From Fen-1359 sp963710355 (GTDB lineage: Bacteria; Planctomycetota; Phycisphaerae; Sedimentisphaerales; Anaerobacaceae): a stretch of DNA of 64,000 bases. A program made the position numbers and the translations under genes. The DNA lies in NCBI GenBank assembly GCA_963710355.1, contig CAVPZU010000003.1, positions 806,001-870,000 of the forward strand, in the 5' to 3' direction. The notes below the pieces were generated by a model, which saw nothing but the letters and a program-made list of their open reading frames with translations, was not told where the DNA came from and ran no database searches. Of this stretch, positions 42,880 through 52,823 are shown piece after piece (the first letter of the stretch is position 1; each line of letters begins with the position of its first letter).

Positions 42880-44307
42880 TCACTTTTTGGTGGGCTGATT
42901 GATGATTGTTTTGAGGGCCTTGACGATTTGTTCGTTGGGCATTTTATTTTCAGCCTTGTCTATGGAGGCCTTTGCCTGCTCTAATTGCCCCGCCTTATAC
43001 TGGATAAAGGCGAGCAGGAAGTATAGTTCGCCGGCATTGCCGGTCTTTGCGGATTTAGCGAGGTCTGAAATTCTGGAGTCGAGTTTTTCTTTTCCGCCGA
43101 GCATATCGGCGAGGTCGAGAGTCGTTTTTGCGTAGTCAGCCGACAGGTTCAGGCCGGCCGCCACCAGATGCGATGCGGTCATATACTCGCCTGCGGCGAA
43201 AAGGGCAATGCCTTTTCCGACATATCCAGCCGGTTCCGACGGCCTATACAACGATGCCCAGGTGAAGGCGTCGGCGGCCTGATAGAAATCACCCTGCTTG
43301 AGGAGCTGCAGGGCGGCGAGCATATACTCGGCGGACTTCTCTTCAAACATTTTGTCCGCCTGAGAAGTTCTGGGAAGAGGTTTTGTGGAGGCAGAAGAAC
43401 CTGTCTTCAGTTGTGCGGCTTCTGTCGGCGGTTTGGTTTTTTGCTGTTGGGGCGTGGACGGGGTATTGCCCTGTATTATTTGAAGTTTTTTCTTCCATTG
43501 CTCGGCGACAGCTTCCTCTATTTTCTGGTCGGCAGCCTCTTTTGTGGTTTGCGATGTTAGCTGCTGGTCGAACTGGTCTATCTGAGTCTTAATCTGCTCG
43601 GAGGTAGTGGGGGGCTGTTGCTGCGTTTTTTTATCGCGTTCTTTTGTATCAATCTGTCCGAGGATATCGGTGACGGATTTGTCGAAGGATGTCGATTGAG
43701 GAAGGGTGTTTTCGGCAGAAAGAGTCAGCTGCGATTCCGGCTGCGTATATAAAAGCTGCTCAGGCGTTTTGTATCCTGAAACCCTGTCTAAAAGATCTGT
43801 CTGATACTGATTGTAGAGTGCCGAAGAGCCGTATCTGGAAGCCGGAGTCGGTAACGATGAATTTATTGAACCGACCGTCAAATAAGGGCTTTGGCTGCCG
43901 GTATTGTCTGTTCTTATTTTGTCGCTGGCAGCGGTCGGGTAAAGGTCCGTGCGGGGTGTGGAAGCGGTCGGAGAATAAAAAGGCTCTCCTGCCGGTGCAG
44001 AGTATCTCAAAAATGAGTCGAGAGATGTAGATTCGAGCCTGCCCATAAAGTTGCCGGGGGTTGTGTAAGGCAGGTATCCTCTGAAGTAGCTGCCGCCGCC
44101 GACATTGCCGGTGACGGTCATATTGCCGCTGACTGGTAATTGAGGAGTTGCCAGAAAGGTGTCATCGCTATAGCTGCTTACGGGTCTGGTTGGAGACCTG
44201 GCCGGACCTGCTGAAACGGGAGTGGTGGGGTTGCTGGAATCTCCGGCCCGGCTTGCAGGGTCAAGGCCGCCGAAGGCAGACAAGCATAAAAAGAACAGGA
44301 CGGGCAT
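42880..44307 (-). CDS. Exported TPR-repeat protein
   Basis: About 475 residues from the preferred start at 44307 (MPVLFFLCLSAFGGLDP, a short signal-peptide-like sequence); the frame is open to 44403 but that DNA is the low-complexity AATTTGAAATTTGG type. The N-terminal 230 residues are Ser/Thr/Pro/Gly-rich without clear domains, the middle is Gln/Lys-rich coiled coil (EQIKTQIDQFDQQLTSQ), and the C-terminal third has tetratricopeptide repeats (ALQLLKQGDFYQAADAFTWAS, FIQYKAGQLEQAKASIDKAE). Planctomycete-type envelope protein; partner unknown. Confidence 0.7.
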   Translation of the reverse strand: MPVLFFLCLSAFGGLDPASRAGDSSNPTTPVSAGPARSPTRPVSSYSDDTFLATPQLPVSGNMTVTGNVGGGSYFRGYLPYTTPGNFMGRLESTSLDSFLRYSAPAGEPFYSPTASTPRTDLYPTAASDKIRTDNTGSQSPYLTVGSINSSLPTPASRYGSSALYNQYQTDLLDRVSGYKTPEQLLYTQPESQLTLSAENTLPQSTSFDKSVTDILGQIDTKERDKKTQQQPPTTSEQIKTQIDQFDQQLTSQTTKEAADQKIEEAVAEQWKKKLQIIQGNTPSTPQQQKTKPPTEAAQLKTGSSASTKPLPRTSQADKMFEEKSAEYMLAALQLLKQGDFYQAADAFTWASLYRPSEPAGYVGKGIALFAAGEYMTASHLVAAGLNLSADYAKTTLDLADMLGGKEKLDSRISDLAKSAKTGNAGELYFLLAFIQYKAGQLEQAKASIDKAENKMPNEQIVKALKTIINQPTKK

Positions 44308-44487
44308 CAAAAAAGAGATTTGAAATTTGAAATTTGGAATTTCAAATTTGCGTGCGAGAATCCGGAATTTAAATATCCACGTACTCATTACTGATTTACC
44401 CATTTACGCACGGCACATTACGCTACATTCTTATGCGTCCGGCGACTAAACGCAAGTCGCGGCAGCACGTCTGCTATATACTATACG

Positions 44488-45360
44488 TTATAGATTGTAT
44501 TTCGGTTTTTCAGCCCACCCGAGTTTAGCAGCAAGTGTGTCCCATTGGGTTCGCAGGGGATTGTTGACGACGAGAAAACAGGTTTTGGCCTTTTCAATAC
44601 TGATAATATCGTTGGTTTTCAGGCCGAGTGATATTTGGCCGTCAATTGAGACGGTGGTGCCGGCGTTGACGTGCAGGCCGAGACAATCGAGGCGGCTGTC
44701 GGCGTTGATGACGATGGGTCTGAAGCTGAGGGAATGCGGACATACCGGCGTGATGACCATACCCTCCGAAACATTCGATAATATGGGACCGCCTGCGGCG
44801 AGACTGTAGGCGGTCGAACCTGTGGGCGAGGAGATAATCAGCCCGTCACTGATGCAGCCTGCGAGGGGCTGGCCGTCAAGTTTTATTTGCAGTTGAATCA
44901 TTTTGAAAGGAGGCCCGGCGTTTATGAAGCAATCGTTGACAGCCATTGAGCTGAAGATTTTTTTTCCTCTGCGCAGGATTTTGCACTCGAGCATCATCCT
45001 TTTTTCTATTCGCAGTTTTCCGTTTGCTATCCTGTCAAGGTATTGCTTTAGTTCTGCGACGCTGAATTCTGCGAGGTAGCCGAGTTTTCCGATGTTGACG
45101 CCGATAACAGGCACCGGTCGATAACTGAGGGCTTTAGCGGCTGCGATGATGGAGCCGTCGCCGCCGAAAACGACGGCGTAGTTACAGCGTTTTGGAAGCC
45201 TGATGAACCGGCGGCAGCGTTTATAGTGATTGATGTCATACCGGGCGACAATCTCGACCGTTTCCTTTGCGAAGCGCAGAAATTGTTCGACCGCATCGCG
45301 GACTTTTTCTTTTTTCGAGTCGGCAAGAATAACAAGTTTTATTTTTTTCTTTGTCTTCAT
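44488..45360 (-). CDS. nadK: NAD kinase
   Basis: 290 residues. The diphosphate-binding GGDG is in AVVFGGDGSIIAAAKAL, followed by GVNIGKLGYLAEF, the catalytic-site NDCFIN (NE/D motif) and SDGLIISSPTGSTAYSLAAGGPI, all diagnostic of NadK, which makes NADP from NAD and ATP. Start overlaps the dxs stop region by four bases (ATGA-like overlap at 45357-45360), so the pair is translationally coupled with dxs upstream. Confidence 0.95.
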   Translation of the reverse strand: MKTKKKIKLVILADSKKEKVRDAVEQFLRFAKETVEIVARYDINHYKRCRRFIRLPKRCNYAVVFGGDGSIIAAAKALSYRPVPVIGVNIGKLGYLAEFSVAELKQYLDRIANGKLRIEKRMMLECKILRRGKKIFSSMAVNDCFINAGPPFKMIQLQIKLDGQPLAGCISDGLIISSPTGSTAYSLAAGGPILSNVSEGMVITPVCPHSLSFRPIVINADSRLDCLGLHVNAGTTVSIDGQISLGLKTNDIISIEKAKTCFLVVNNPLRTQWDTLAAKLGWAEKPKYNL

Positions 45361-47303
45361 CTGTATAACTGTTTTTCCGCAGTTTTATTATGTTTTTTAG
45401 CGACAGCCTGCCTGACGGCCTGGGCAATACCTGCTGCATCTATGCCCGCATCGGCCAGTTGTGCGGCCCGTCCGCCGTCCGCCTGCGGCGGAAATATCGC
45501 ATTCGTGACGCCGAGCAGACGAATTTTGCCGGCGGCGTCGGGAAACTTTACAGCGGCAAGCTCTGCCAATGCCGAGCCGAATCCACCGCTTATATAATGG
45601 TCTTCCAATGTTATTATAACTTTTCCTGTCTGCCGGGACAATAGCTGGCCGAAGGCGATTTCGTCGAGCGGGGCGGCAAAGCGAGCGTTGATACAATCGA
45701 CATCGATGCCGTCATTTTTGAGCAGCTGCGCAGCCTTGAGCGATTCGTAAAGCAGCGAGCCATAACTGATAATTACTGCCTTCGAGGTCTGGGATTTGAG
45801 AACCGTCACACTTTTGCCAAGTTCAAACGGTTCCTTGAGAGCCGATGTGTCGAAATCGGCGGTCGGCACAGTGTCCCTCGGGTATCGGATGCAGACGCAG
45901 CGATGACTGTCGGCGGCAAAATCGAGAGCGCCTTTAAGCTCGGTCTCATCAGCAGGGGCGGTAAGAGTCATATTCGGCATCATCCGCAGGAAACCGATAT
46001 CCATCAGGCCGTGATGAGTCGAGCCGTCGGCGCCGACCAGGCCGGCACGGTCGATGCAGAAAATAACAGGCAGATTCTGCAGAGCAACCTCCTGAAATAT
46101 CTGGTCAAAGCATCGCTGCAGAAACGTTGAATAAATGCAGACGACAGGTATCAGGCCTGATTTGGCCAGGCCGGCGGCGAGGTCAACGGTGAAGGATTCA
46201 GCGATGCCGACGTCGTAGAAACGGTCGGGGAATTTTTTGGAGAATTCCGACAGGCCGACGCCGTCGCACATAGCTGCGGTTATTGCGACTATGCGGTTGT
46301 TTTTTTGTGCAAGGGAAACGATATGTTCGCCGAAGACGTCGGTGAAGCTTCGTTTAGGAGGGTTGGAGTCGGATTCTGTGTTATCGCCGTTCATCTTAAA
46401 TGGGCCGGTGGAGTGAAATCTGGGCTTGTCTTCTTCGGCGGGGGCGAAGCCCTTGCCCTTTTTTGTATAAACATGGAGTATGGCCGGATGCTTCAGTTGA
46501 CTGAGGGCCTTGAATAGTTTGATGAGTGAAGCGATGTCGTGGCCGTCAACGGGGCCGAAATATGGGATATTTAAGCTCTCAAACATCTGGCTGGCAGGCA
46601 GAGCCATTCGGATAGTTTTTTTCATCTTCTCGATTATCTCCTCGACGCTTTTGCCGATGACCGGCGTGTGTTCGAGTATATTGGCAGTGGTCTTGCGCAG
46701 GTCATCGTAGGTCTGGCTTAACCTGATTCGAGCAAAATACTTTGCGAGGGTGCCCTGTGTGGGGTCGATAGCCATTGAATTGTCGTTGAGGACGATGAGC
46801 AGTTGTCTTTTTACGAGGCCGAGGTTGTTGAGGGCCTCGAAGGACAGGCCGTTGACTATGCTTGCGTCGCCGACGACGGCAACGACCTTTTCTTCTTTGT
46901 TGAGTTTTTGCAGGCCGAGGGCGAGACCGGCGGCGGTAGCAACAGAGGTGCCTGCGTGTCCGACCCTGAACTGGTCGCAGGGGCTTTCGTTCGGATTTGG
47001 AAAACCGTTGATGCCGCCCCGTTGGCGGATTTTGAGGAATTTTTCACGTCTGCCGGTAAGGATTTTGTGGGTGTAGCACTGATGGCCGACATCCAAAAGG
47101 AGTTTGTCGGTCTTAAAGTCGAAGACGTAATGGAGGGCGATGGTGAGCTCCACGACGCCGAGGTTGCTGGCGAGGTGCCCGCCGGTCTTGCACAGCGAGC
47201 TTAAGATATATTGGCGAATCTGGTCTGCCAATGCGGGCAGTTGTGGAACTGTCAGCTTTTTGAGGTCGTCCGGGCTGTTAATCTGTTCAAGTAAATTGTT
47301 CAT
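45357..47303 (-). CDS. dxs: 1-deoxy-D-xylulose-5-phosphate synthase
   Basis: 648 residues, complete. Thiamine-diphosphate enzyme of the MEP isoprenoid pathway. GGHLASNLGVVELTIALHYVF at the N-terminus, GDASIVNGLSFEALNNLG (ThDP/Mg site, GDG variant GDA), GFAPAEEDKPRFHSTGPF, and the transketolase-like second half (GIAESFTVDLAAGLA). Near the C-terminus a TCCGCC palindrome (45478-45492) encodes FPPQADGG, an insertion compared with the usual FPPHG form. Confidence 0.95.
   Translation of the reverse strand: MNNLLEQINSPDDLKKLTVPQLPALADQIRQYILSSLCKTGGHLASNLGVVELTIALHYVFDFKTDKLLLDVGHQCYTHKILTGRREKFLKIRQRGGINGFPNPNESPCDQFRVGHAGTSVATAAGLALGLQKLNKEEKVVAVVGDASIVNGLSFEALNNLGLVKRQLLIVLNDNSMAIDPTQGTLAKYFARIRLSQTYDDLRKTTANILEHTPVIGKSVEEIIEKMKKTIRMALPASQMFESLNIPYFGPVDGHDIASLIKLFKALSQLKHPAILHVYTKKGKGFAPAEEDKPRFHSTGPFKMNGDNTESDSNPPKRSFTDVFGEHIVSLAQKNNRIVAITAAMCDGVGLSEFSKKFPDRFYDVGIAESFTVDLAAGLAKSGLIPVVCIYSTFLQRCFDQIFQEVALQNLPVIFCIDRAGLVGADGSTHHGLMDIGFLRMMPNMTLTAPADETELKGALDFAADSHRCVCIRYPRDTVPTADFDTSALKEPFELGKSVTVLKSQTSKAVIISYGSLLYESLKAAQLLKNDGIDVDCINARFAAPLDEIAFGQLLSRQTGKVIITLEDHYISGGFGSALAELAAVKFPDAAGKIRLLGVTNAIFPPQADGGRAAQLADAGIDAAGIAQAVRQAVAKKHNKTAEKQLYR
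45478..45492. repeat. Short palindromic element inside dxs
   Basis: TCCGCC-TGC-GGCGGA, in frame (peptide PPQADG). Confidence 0.75.
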
Positions 47304-47474
47304 AATTGCATTATTATATTATAAAAGTCGGTCGTCTGCAACAATATCAGCAGACAACAGACTCAAGACCTCAGACTAACGGCGAATTCCTGCAGCAAAG
47401 GACGCAGAGAAAATTAACCGCGGATTACAGGGGGTTTTTTGAACACTTATTTTTCCAAAAGAATTTTAATTTAA

Positions 47475-47562
47475 GCCGCTGATTGCACTGATTACACAGG
47501 AGGAAAAAACAGGAAAAAATGTTTAATAAAAATATCACCGTGAAATCTGTGTAATCTGCGGC
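47475..47562. repeat. Dispersed inverted repeat (GATTACACAG type)
   Basis: GCCGCTGATTGCACTGATTACACAG at the left and CTGTGTAATCTGCGGC at the right are largely complementary. A partial copy (ACTGATTACACGGATT) occurs at about 18495. Confidence 0.45.
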
Positions 47563-47578
47563 TAAAGGAATTTTTTGA

Positions 47579-49609
47579 TTATATGTATTTTTTGAAGAAC
47601 GGTTTTGGTTTTTTCTTTTTTACCTTCCCGCCGGTCTTGCTGGTTGCCGAAACCAGGCCGACAGAAGCGGTCTGCTCCTGCTGTTCAATGTGCTTTCTGA
47701 TTACGTACATTTCAATTGCACCTGCGAATGTGCTGGCCATAATATATAAATTCAAGCCTGAAGGTGCCGAATAAAGCATCAGAGGAAAAAGAACTGTCGT
47801 CATAACAGCCATCATTTTTCTGCTGCTGGGCAAGCTGTGGATTTGCCGCAGTGCTTGTTTGCTGCGGCGTAAGTTTCTGTTGCAGATAGAAGGCAACACC
47901 CATCAGTATCGGCAGCAGGTTCAGGGAGCTGAAGTTGAACATAATCAGGTTGACCTGCGGGAAACTGAAGACAGCATCGGGAGCGGACAGGTCGATAATC
48001 CAGACAGGCAGAAATTTTGCACCCCGCAGCGAAATACTGGCATCAATTGCAGAGTAAAGCGCTACCCAGATTGGCATCTGTAAAAGCATTGGGAGCATTC
48101 CTATGATTGGCGTGGCTCCATGCTCTTTGTAAAAAGTTGCTATATGTTTGTTCATCTCGACTTTGTCGTTGCCATATTTCTTTTTTATCTCCTCAATCGC
48201 AGGCGCCAGTTTGCTCATTTTGCTCATAGCGACCTGGCCTTTTCTCGTCAGGGGATGCATAAGAAGTCGAACGATGAGGACTAATATGATGATGACCAGG
48301 CCGTAATTGGGCAGTACCTTATACATAAGGTCCATTAACGTTATCAGCCCAAATGCCAGCGGACGAATGATAACCATTAACGGACAGAAGAAACAGCAGC
48401 AGGGTATATCGATTGCATTGATAAATCCCAAATCCCTGAAACGTTTGTCTTTGTCAAAAACTGCCCTGTCTTTCGGCCCGAGATAAAGCTGGAATTTGTA
48501 TGTTCTGGAGTGTTTGTTTTGACGATGTCGGGAGTGGTTTTCAGGTCTATTCCTATTGTTTCATCGCCGCTGTCGCTTTTTTGGTCCGGGTCGAAATAAA
48601 GACCTTTTTTATCCTTTATCCACTTGCAGTATTGCGTGCCCTCATCAGCCACAGGGACTAATATCGCAGCGAAGTATTTATTGACTATCGCAGCCCAGAG
48701 GAAATTGTCGGCATCTTTGCTCAGTCGCAGATTTTGCTCGGTGACGGCCTTTTTCAGGTTGGCGATTTGTTTGATAGCGGTAGTTATCTGCCCCTTCGCA
48801 TCGACAAAACCTCCTATGGCCTTTCTGTCGTCGCTTCTTTTATCTTCTCTGCGGATACCGACGGGTCCGGCGAGGTTGAAGGATATTTTCTGGTCCTTTA
48901 CGGAGACGTTTTCTACTATGAGGTAACAATCTAAATAATAGTTTTTTGGATATACGGTGTATGTTTTTATAATCTTCAGGACAGGCTCTAAGCCGGCGTA
49001 ATTTATCTCGGCCTCGAAGCTTACAGATTGTGAGCCGTCATCGTTTTTTCTGGAGTTGAGCGTTTTCCAGGACAACGTATTGAGGGCAAGCTGTATATTC
49101 TGTTCAACCAGCACGAGCGACTGATTAGCCATCGACATAATTTCGTTGTTTTCGCCGGTCCCGACAGGCGAAAGCAAAACTGAAGGCTTTGGCCCTTTGG
49201 GATTTCGGTCATTAAAACCCTTGCCATTTCCACAACTGAATGTTGCCTTTCTTATTGAAGCGCCTGCTGAATCGAGTTCGAGCTGCAAGGGGAAACCGAT
49301 TTGCGGGTCTTCAGTGTTCGGGTCTTTGGCGCCGATGAAAATCTTTTCGGGGTCGCCGCCGATAGCCCAGTACTGGTTTTGGGAATCGTCTTTCGGCTGG
49401 TCAGTTTTCTTTTCAATGCTATTTAAGGAGGGTCTGCCTTCGGGGGGTTCGTTTGTTTCAGATACGCCGCTGGCGGACAGCAGGATAAAGTTATCAGGCG
49501 AGTCCGCCTTCGGTGGAAGACCGCTGCGGAAAACCAGGACGCCGCAGAAGACCACAAAACCTGCCACGAAACAAGCCAACCCTGTCAGAAATCTCTCATT
49601 TTGTCTCAT
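47579..49609 (-). CDS. yidC: Membrane protein insertase YidC, two frameshifts
   Basis: The N-terminal membrane anchor (GLACFVAGFVVFCGVLVF) and large periplasmic domain are in the first frame (49609-48377). The conserved Oxa1 core follows in the second (NYGLVIIILVLIVRLLMHPLTRKGQ..., PMLLQMPIWVALYSAID) and the last helices in the third (VLFPLMLYSAPSGLNLYIMAS), with a Lys-rich tail to 47579. Shifts fall near 48505 and at an A5 run near 47818. YidC is essential for membrane protein insertion in bacteria studied, so sequencing error is the simplest explanation. A palindrome copy lies in the N-terminal region (PPKADS). Confidence 0.9.
49503..49517. repeat. Short palindromic element inside yidC
   Basis: TCCGCC-TTC-GGTGGA, one mismatch, in frame. 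Confidence 0.6.
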
Positions 49610-49763
49610 TTACCTGAAATCCTTTTTACGTAAGTTTCTACCGGAACCGGAAAACAACAGAATATATCAAAGATTAAAATGTAAAAAACAAAATTAAGGA
49701 TGTCATCGCAGCAACGCTGCGATTCCACATTTTTTATTTTTGATATTTTATTTTTGATTTTTT

Positions 49764-50543
49764 CTACCTTCCTTCTTTCAATCGTTCAGCGTGGAAATTA
49801 TCGAGCTGTGGGAGCGCCTTTATTTTGCTTACGGTTGTTTCGATATCGTAGCCGACCCTGACGAAGTGTATTTCATTGTCGTCAACGAAGGCGTAGCTTG
49901 CGCGGCTGTCCCTGTCTCTGGGCTGGCCGACCGAGCCTATATTGATAATAGCCTTTTCCTTTTGAATTATCGGATAGACGTTTCCGAGCTCGTCGGGGGT
50001 ATAGAAATCCGGCTCTTCGAGGAATACGCCCGGCACGTGGGTATGTCCGACGAAGCAGATATGGCTGATGCGGTCGAACATAACGCGGACCTTCACGGGG
50101 TTTGAGTAAACGTCATCAGGGAAAATATACTCATTGATGGGCCTTCGGGGCGAGGCGTGCACGAAATCCATTGCCACATTATAGCCGCCTAATTTTACCT
50201 TCATAGCCTGCCTCATCGGCAGTGCCCCGAGGAAGCTCCACCAGCGATTTCGCCGATCGGCGGACATTTCGGTTTCGAGCACTTCGCGTGTCCAGAAACT
50301 GGCCTGCTCAGCCGCATAATTGAAATTCGTAGGCTCATAAAAGACGGCGTAATCGTGATTGCCGAGGACGCACCATTCGGTTTTTTTGATTACGAGGTCG
50401 AGGCACCCTGCCGGGTCGGGGCCGTAGCCTATGCAATCGCCGAGACAATAAATTGTCTTGATTTGCCGTTTTTCAATGTCCGCCAAGACGGCTGTCAAGG
50501 CCTCTAAATTCGAATGTATATCGCTTATTATCGCAAACAGCAT
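49764..50543 (-). CDS. Calcineurin-like metallophosphoesterase
   Basis: 259 residues. Metal-ligand motifs in order: ISDIHSNLEAL (DxH), YCLGDCIGYGPDP (GDxxGYG), CVLGNHDYAVF (GNHD), and CFVGHTHVPGVF (GHTH), followed by INIGSVGQPRDRD, the signature of the YfcE/serine-threonine-phosphatase-like small phosphoesterases. Cytosolic. Substrate not predictable; could be a phosphodiesterase or diadenosine polyphosphatase. Confidence 0.88.
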   Translation of the reverse strand: MLFAIISDIHSNLEALTAVLADIEKRQIKTIYCLGDCIGYGPDPAGCLDLVIKKTEWCVLGNHDYAVFYEPTNFNYAAEQASFWTREVLETEMSADRRNRWWSFLGALPMRQAMKVKLGGYNVAMDFVHASPRRPINEYIFPDDVYSNPVKVRVMFDRISHICFVGHTHVPGVFLEEPDFYTPDELGNVYPIIQKEKAIINIGSVGQPRDRDSRASYAFVDDNEIHFVRVGYDIETTVSKIKALPQLDNFHAERLKEGR

Positions 50544-50638
50544 CGCTACAAAAATCCATTTCCTTTACAAAAACAATACAGTTTAGCAAAAAAACATTGA
50601 AATGCCAGCCATTTATTCTGAATCCGCCGCAAGCGCAA

Positions 50639-50794
50639 CTGTGCGCACAGGCGCGCTGGTAGGTGCGCGACAAAATGGGAATTTTCAAAAAAATCTTTAC
50701 GGCTTAAATTACAGGCAGTTATGGAAATTTCAGGTTAGAGAGCAATCAAGATTTTCGCACTTTTCGCGCTGGTTGGGACAAGGGTAGGAGGGCG
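50639..50794 (+). repeat. Long direct repeat, copy A (156 bp), at the head of a phage remnant
   Basis: Begins with the perfect palindrome CTGTGCGCACAG and ends GGTAGGAGGGCG. About 85% identical by eye to copy B at 60570-60722, with a net 3-bp difference. One frame is open through it here, but copy B has a stop in the same frame. Function unknown. Confidence 0.9.
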
Positions 50795-50851
50795 GAGGAT
50801 CCGCCGGTAGTCTGCCTTTTGGCGGACGGCTAAAAAAAAGGAGAAAAACAA

Positions 50852-50941
50852 ATGGCAAAAAAAGGAGAAAAACAAATGGTGAAAAACGAATTGGGAAAAG
50901 ATGAAGCAGGATGTCGTGTTAAGGATTATGCTGAAAATTGA
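50852..50941 (+). CDS. Possible 29-residue phage-type small protein
   Basis: ATG preceded by AAAAAGGAGAAAAACAA. Reads MAKKGEKQMVKNELGKDE and stops at 50941. The ribosome-binding site and ATG are duplicated in tandem 24 nt downstream. Low certainty because of length. Confidence 0.3.
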   Translation: MAKKGEKQMVKNELGKDEAGCRVKDYAEN

Positions 50942-51140
50942 GTCTGCGTGCATAGCATATCGGCAGGAAAAAGTGAAATTAAGTTCGGTGACGTTTCTGA
51001 TTGAAAAATACCTGTTCCAATTAAGACTTTTAGAGACTGTCCCCGACAGCCATCTTATAAGCGAAATGATTGAGGATTATTTTGCAACAGACCGGGCAAA
51101 AGACGAAAAAAACAGAAAAGCAATGTCAAAGTTGAATTAA
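50901..51140 (+). CDS. Hypothetical phage-remnant protein
   Basis: 79 residues (or 70 from the ATG at 50928, which has AAGGATT upstream). Helical, with FLIEKYLFQLRLLETVPDSHLISEMIEDYF. 13 nt before the DUF1376 gene. Unrecognised. Confidence 0.5.
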   Translation: MKQDVVLRIMLKIESACIAYRQEKVKLSSVTFLIEKYLFQLRLLETVPDSHLISEMIEDYFATDRAKDEKNRKAMSKLN

Positions 51141-51153
51141 GGATTTACGAAAA

Positions 51154-51960
51154 ATGAAATCAAAGAAAAAAATCAGGTATGTATCGTTCGAAGCAAGTGC
51201 GTTTATTTCTGATGTGGCTTTTTGGTTAATGAACGCCGAGGAAAGGGGAGTATATTTCACAATCATACTTCATCTTTATGAAAATGATGGTTTTTTGCCT
51301 ATGGATAAAGCGCTTCTCAACAGTTGGTGTAATTGCCCGAATTTTGAAAATGTTTTTGAAAAAATTAAACATAAATTTTTAATAAAAAACGAAAAAATCT
51401 CACACAAAAGAGTGCTTCTTGAATTAAAACGTGCAAGGCAAATCTCACAACTACAGAGGGAAAATGGAATTAGAGGAGCTAAATCAAGATGGGGCGATGA
51501 TGGCAAAGGCAATGATTCGGATATGGCAAAGGCATCGCACACCGATAGCAAAGGCATAACCAAGCGAAGCGAAGAGAAGGGAAGCGAAGATAAGTCAAGT
51601 GAAGAGAAAAGAGGCGAAGCGCAGAATATCGCCTCGCATTCGGATTCTTCGAATGGTTCTTCGCTACGGCTCGCTTCGCCGACAGCCGGAACAATACCCA
51701 AAGATTTGACTTTAATGATAGTCAATTTTCACGATGAACTATGTAGGATTTTTCCTCAGAGAACTCCGTAAGATAGTTCGAGTATTCGTAATCTTGCCAA
51801 CTGGGTCAGAGACCGCATAAGACTCGGCCTGTTTCAGGAAAAAATAATCGGTAATGTCCTTGCGATTGCGAGAAATTCAAAAAAGGGAAAGAGCAGAAAA
51901 CCAATCGCAGTTTTCTACGCACAATTAAAAACCGATTTAGGATATAAACAAGATGGATGA
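51154..51960 (+). pseudogene. Phage DUF1376 (YdaU-like) replication-associated protein, in-frame stop
   Basis: The N-terminal domain (FEASAFISDVAFWLMNAEERGVYFTIILHLYENDG) is DUF1376, typical of phage and satellite replication modules; a hydrophilic Ser/Glu/Lys linker follows (about 125-175). An in-frame TAA occurs at 51769-51771, after which the same frame continues with NLANWVRDRIRLGLFQEKI and SRKPIAVFYAQLKTDLGY to TGA at 51958-51960. The tail matches the remnant at 30442-30570, so the stop is internal and the gene is likely broken by one substitution. Confidence 0.75.
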
Positions 51961-52650
51961 CGAAAAATATATGCTCAGAAAATCGACAAACAGACATCCG
52001 GTAAAGCTTGACCCTGATATTTTCTATCAGATTCTCGAACATAGCATTGCTGTAAAGTTTGGAAGAGGTGTTCCGAGAACCGTAGATTTTTGGAAAAGAG
52101 GGGTTCGGTGGTCTGTCGAAATGCCTGCAAACCTTGCACGTTTCATTATGAAAGCAAAAAAAGGCAAATCGTCGACCACATAAACAGAGACATTTGTGAT
52201 AATCGAAAAATCAACCTGCGAACTGTTAATAACAGGCAAAACAGAGAAAATTTCACTCGTAGAAATAGAAATTTACCGTTTCATGGTGTTTATGCGAGAC
52301 ATAAAGAAAAAAGTCCAAGGTGGGTAGCACAATTTTTGAACCCTGAAAAAAAGTTTTTAAATCTCAGTTTCAAATTTTCCGTGATGGGGCTTTTTCTCGC
52401 TGCCGTCGCACACGACAAGATGATTATCGAAAATAATGATGAGGATTACGCACCTTTGAATTTTCAGATGTTCAAAATACCTGCATTTAAGAAGGTCCTG
52501 CTTGGCACAGACATAAAATTATTAAGGAGCATTTACCTTGGACAAAAAAATAAAAATACTAAAAAAACTGCTGAAAAGACAAAACCTCAAAAGAAAAATA
52601 CTGTCTATAAAAACCAGTTTTTTTTCAATTTCCGGCATCAATCGAACTAA
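51953..52650 (+). CDS. HNH homing-type endonuclease, frameshift at an A7 run
   Basis: The ATG at 51953 overlaps the previous stop. First frame: RTVDFWKRGVRWSVEMPANLARFIMKAKK. At the A7 run (about 52156-52162) the reading passes to the -1 frame: RQIVDHINRDICDNRKINLRTVNNRQN, the HNH motif VDHIN...DNRK.NLR with typical AP2/HNH homing nuclease spacing, then an Arg/Lys-rich body to 52650. Homing endonucleases of this kind are frequent passengers of phage genes. Probably intact if the A-run is misread. Confidence 0.75.
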
Positions 52651-52819
52651 CAATGAACATTATTACTACACTTTTCGTCTCGTAAAACAGAAACGAAGTA
52701 GAATGAGGAATCTTGTGTCCGCCTTAAAAATTACGAAACAAGGTAGTTTTTGCAGGTCGATTGCGGTTGAAGGTGTCAAGTATCTGGTGGTGAATAAAAA
52801 AAGATACAAGATACTCTGA
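52538..52819 (+). CDS. Possible basic phage protein, uncertain
   Basis: 93 residues from a TTG, overlapping the end of the HNH gene in another frame. Lys/Arg-rich; the second half (NLVSALKITKQGSFCRSIAVEGVKYLVVNKKRYKIL) looks more protein-like than the first. May be a remnant. No family. Confidence 0.3.
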   Translation: MDKKIKILKKLLKRQNLKRKILSIKTSFFSISGINRTNNEHYYYTFRLVKQKRSRMRNLVSALKITKQGSFCRSIAVEGVKYLVVNKKRYKIL

Positions 52820-52823
52820 CGGA

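Noticed and set aside
38314..51771. Stop-codon reassignment or readthrough (TAG in terminase, TAA in DUF1376 gene)
   Set aside because: Different stop codons, both in decayed phage genes that also carry other lesions; housekeeping genes end normally.
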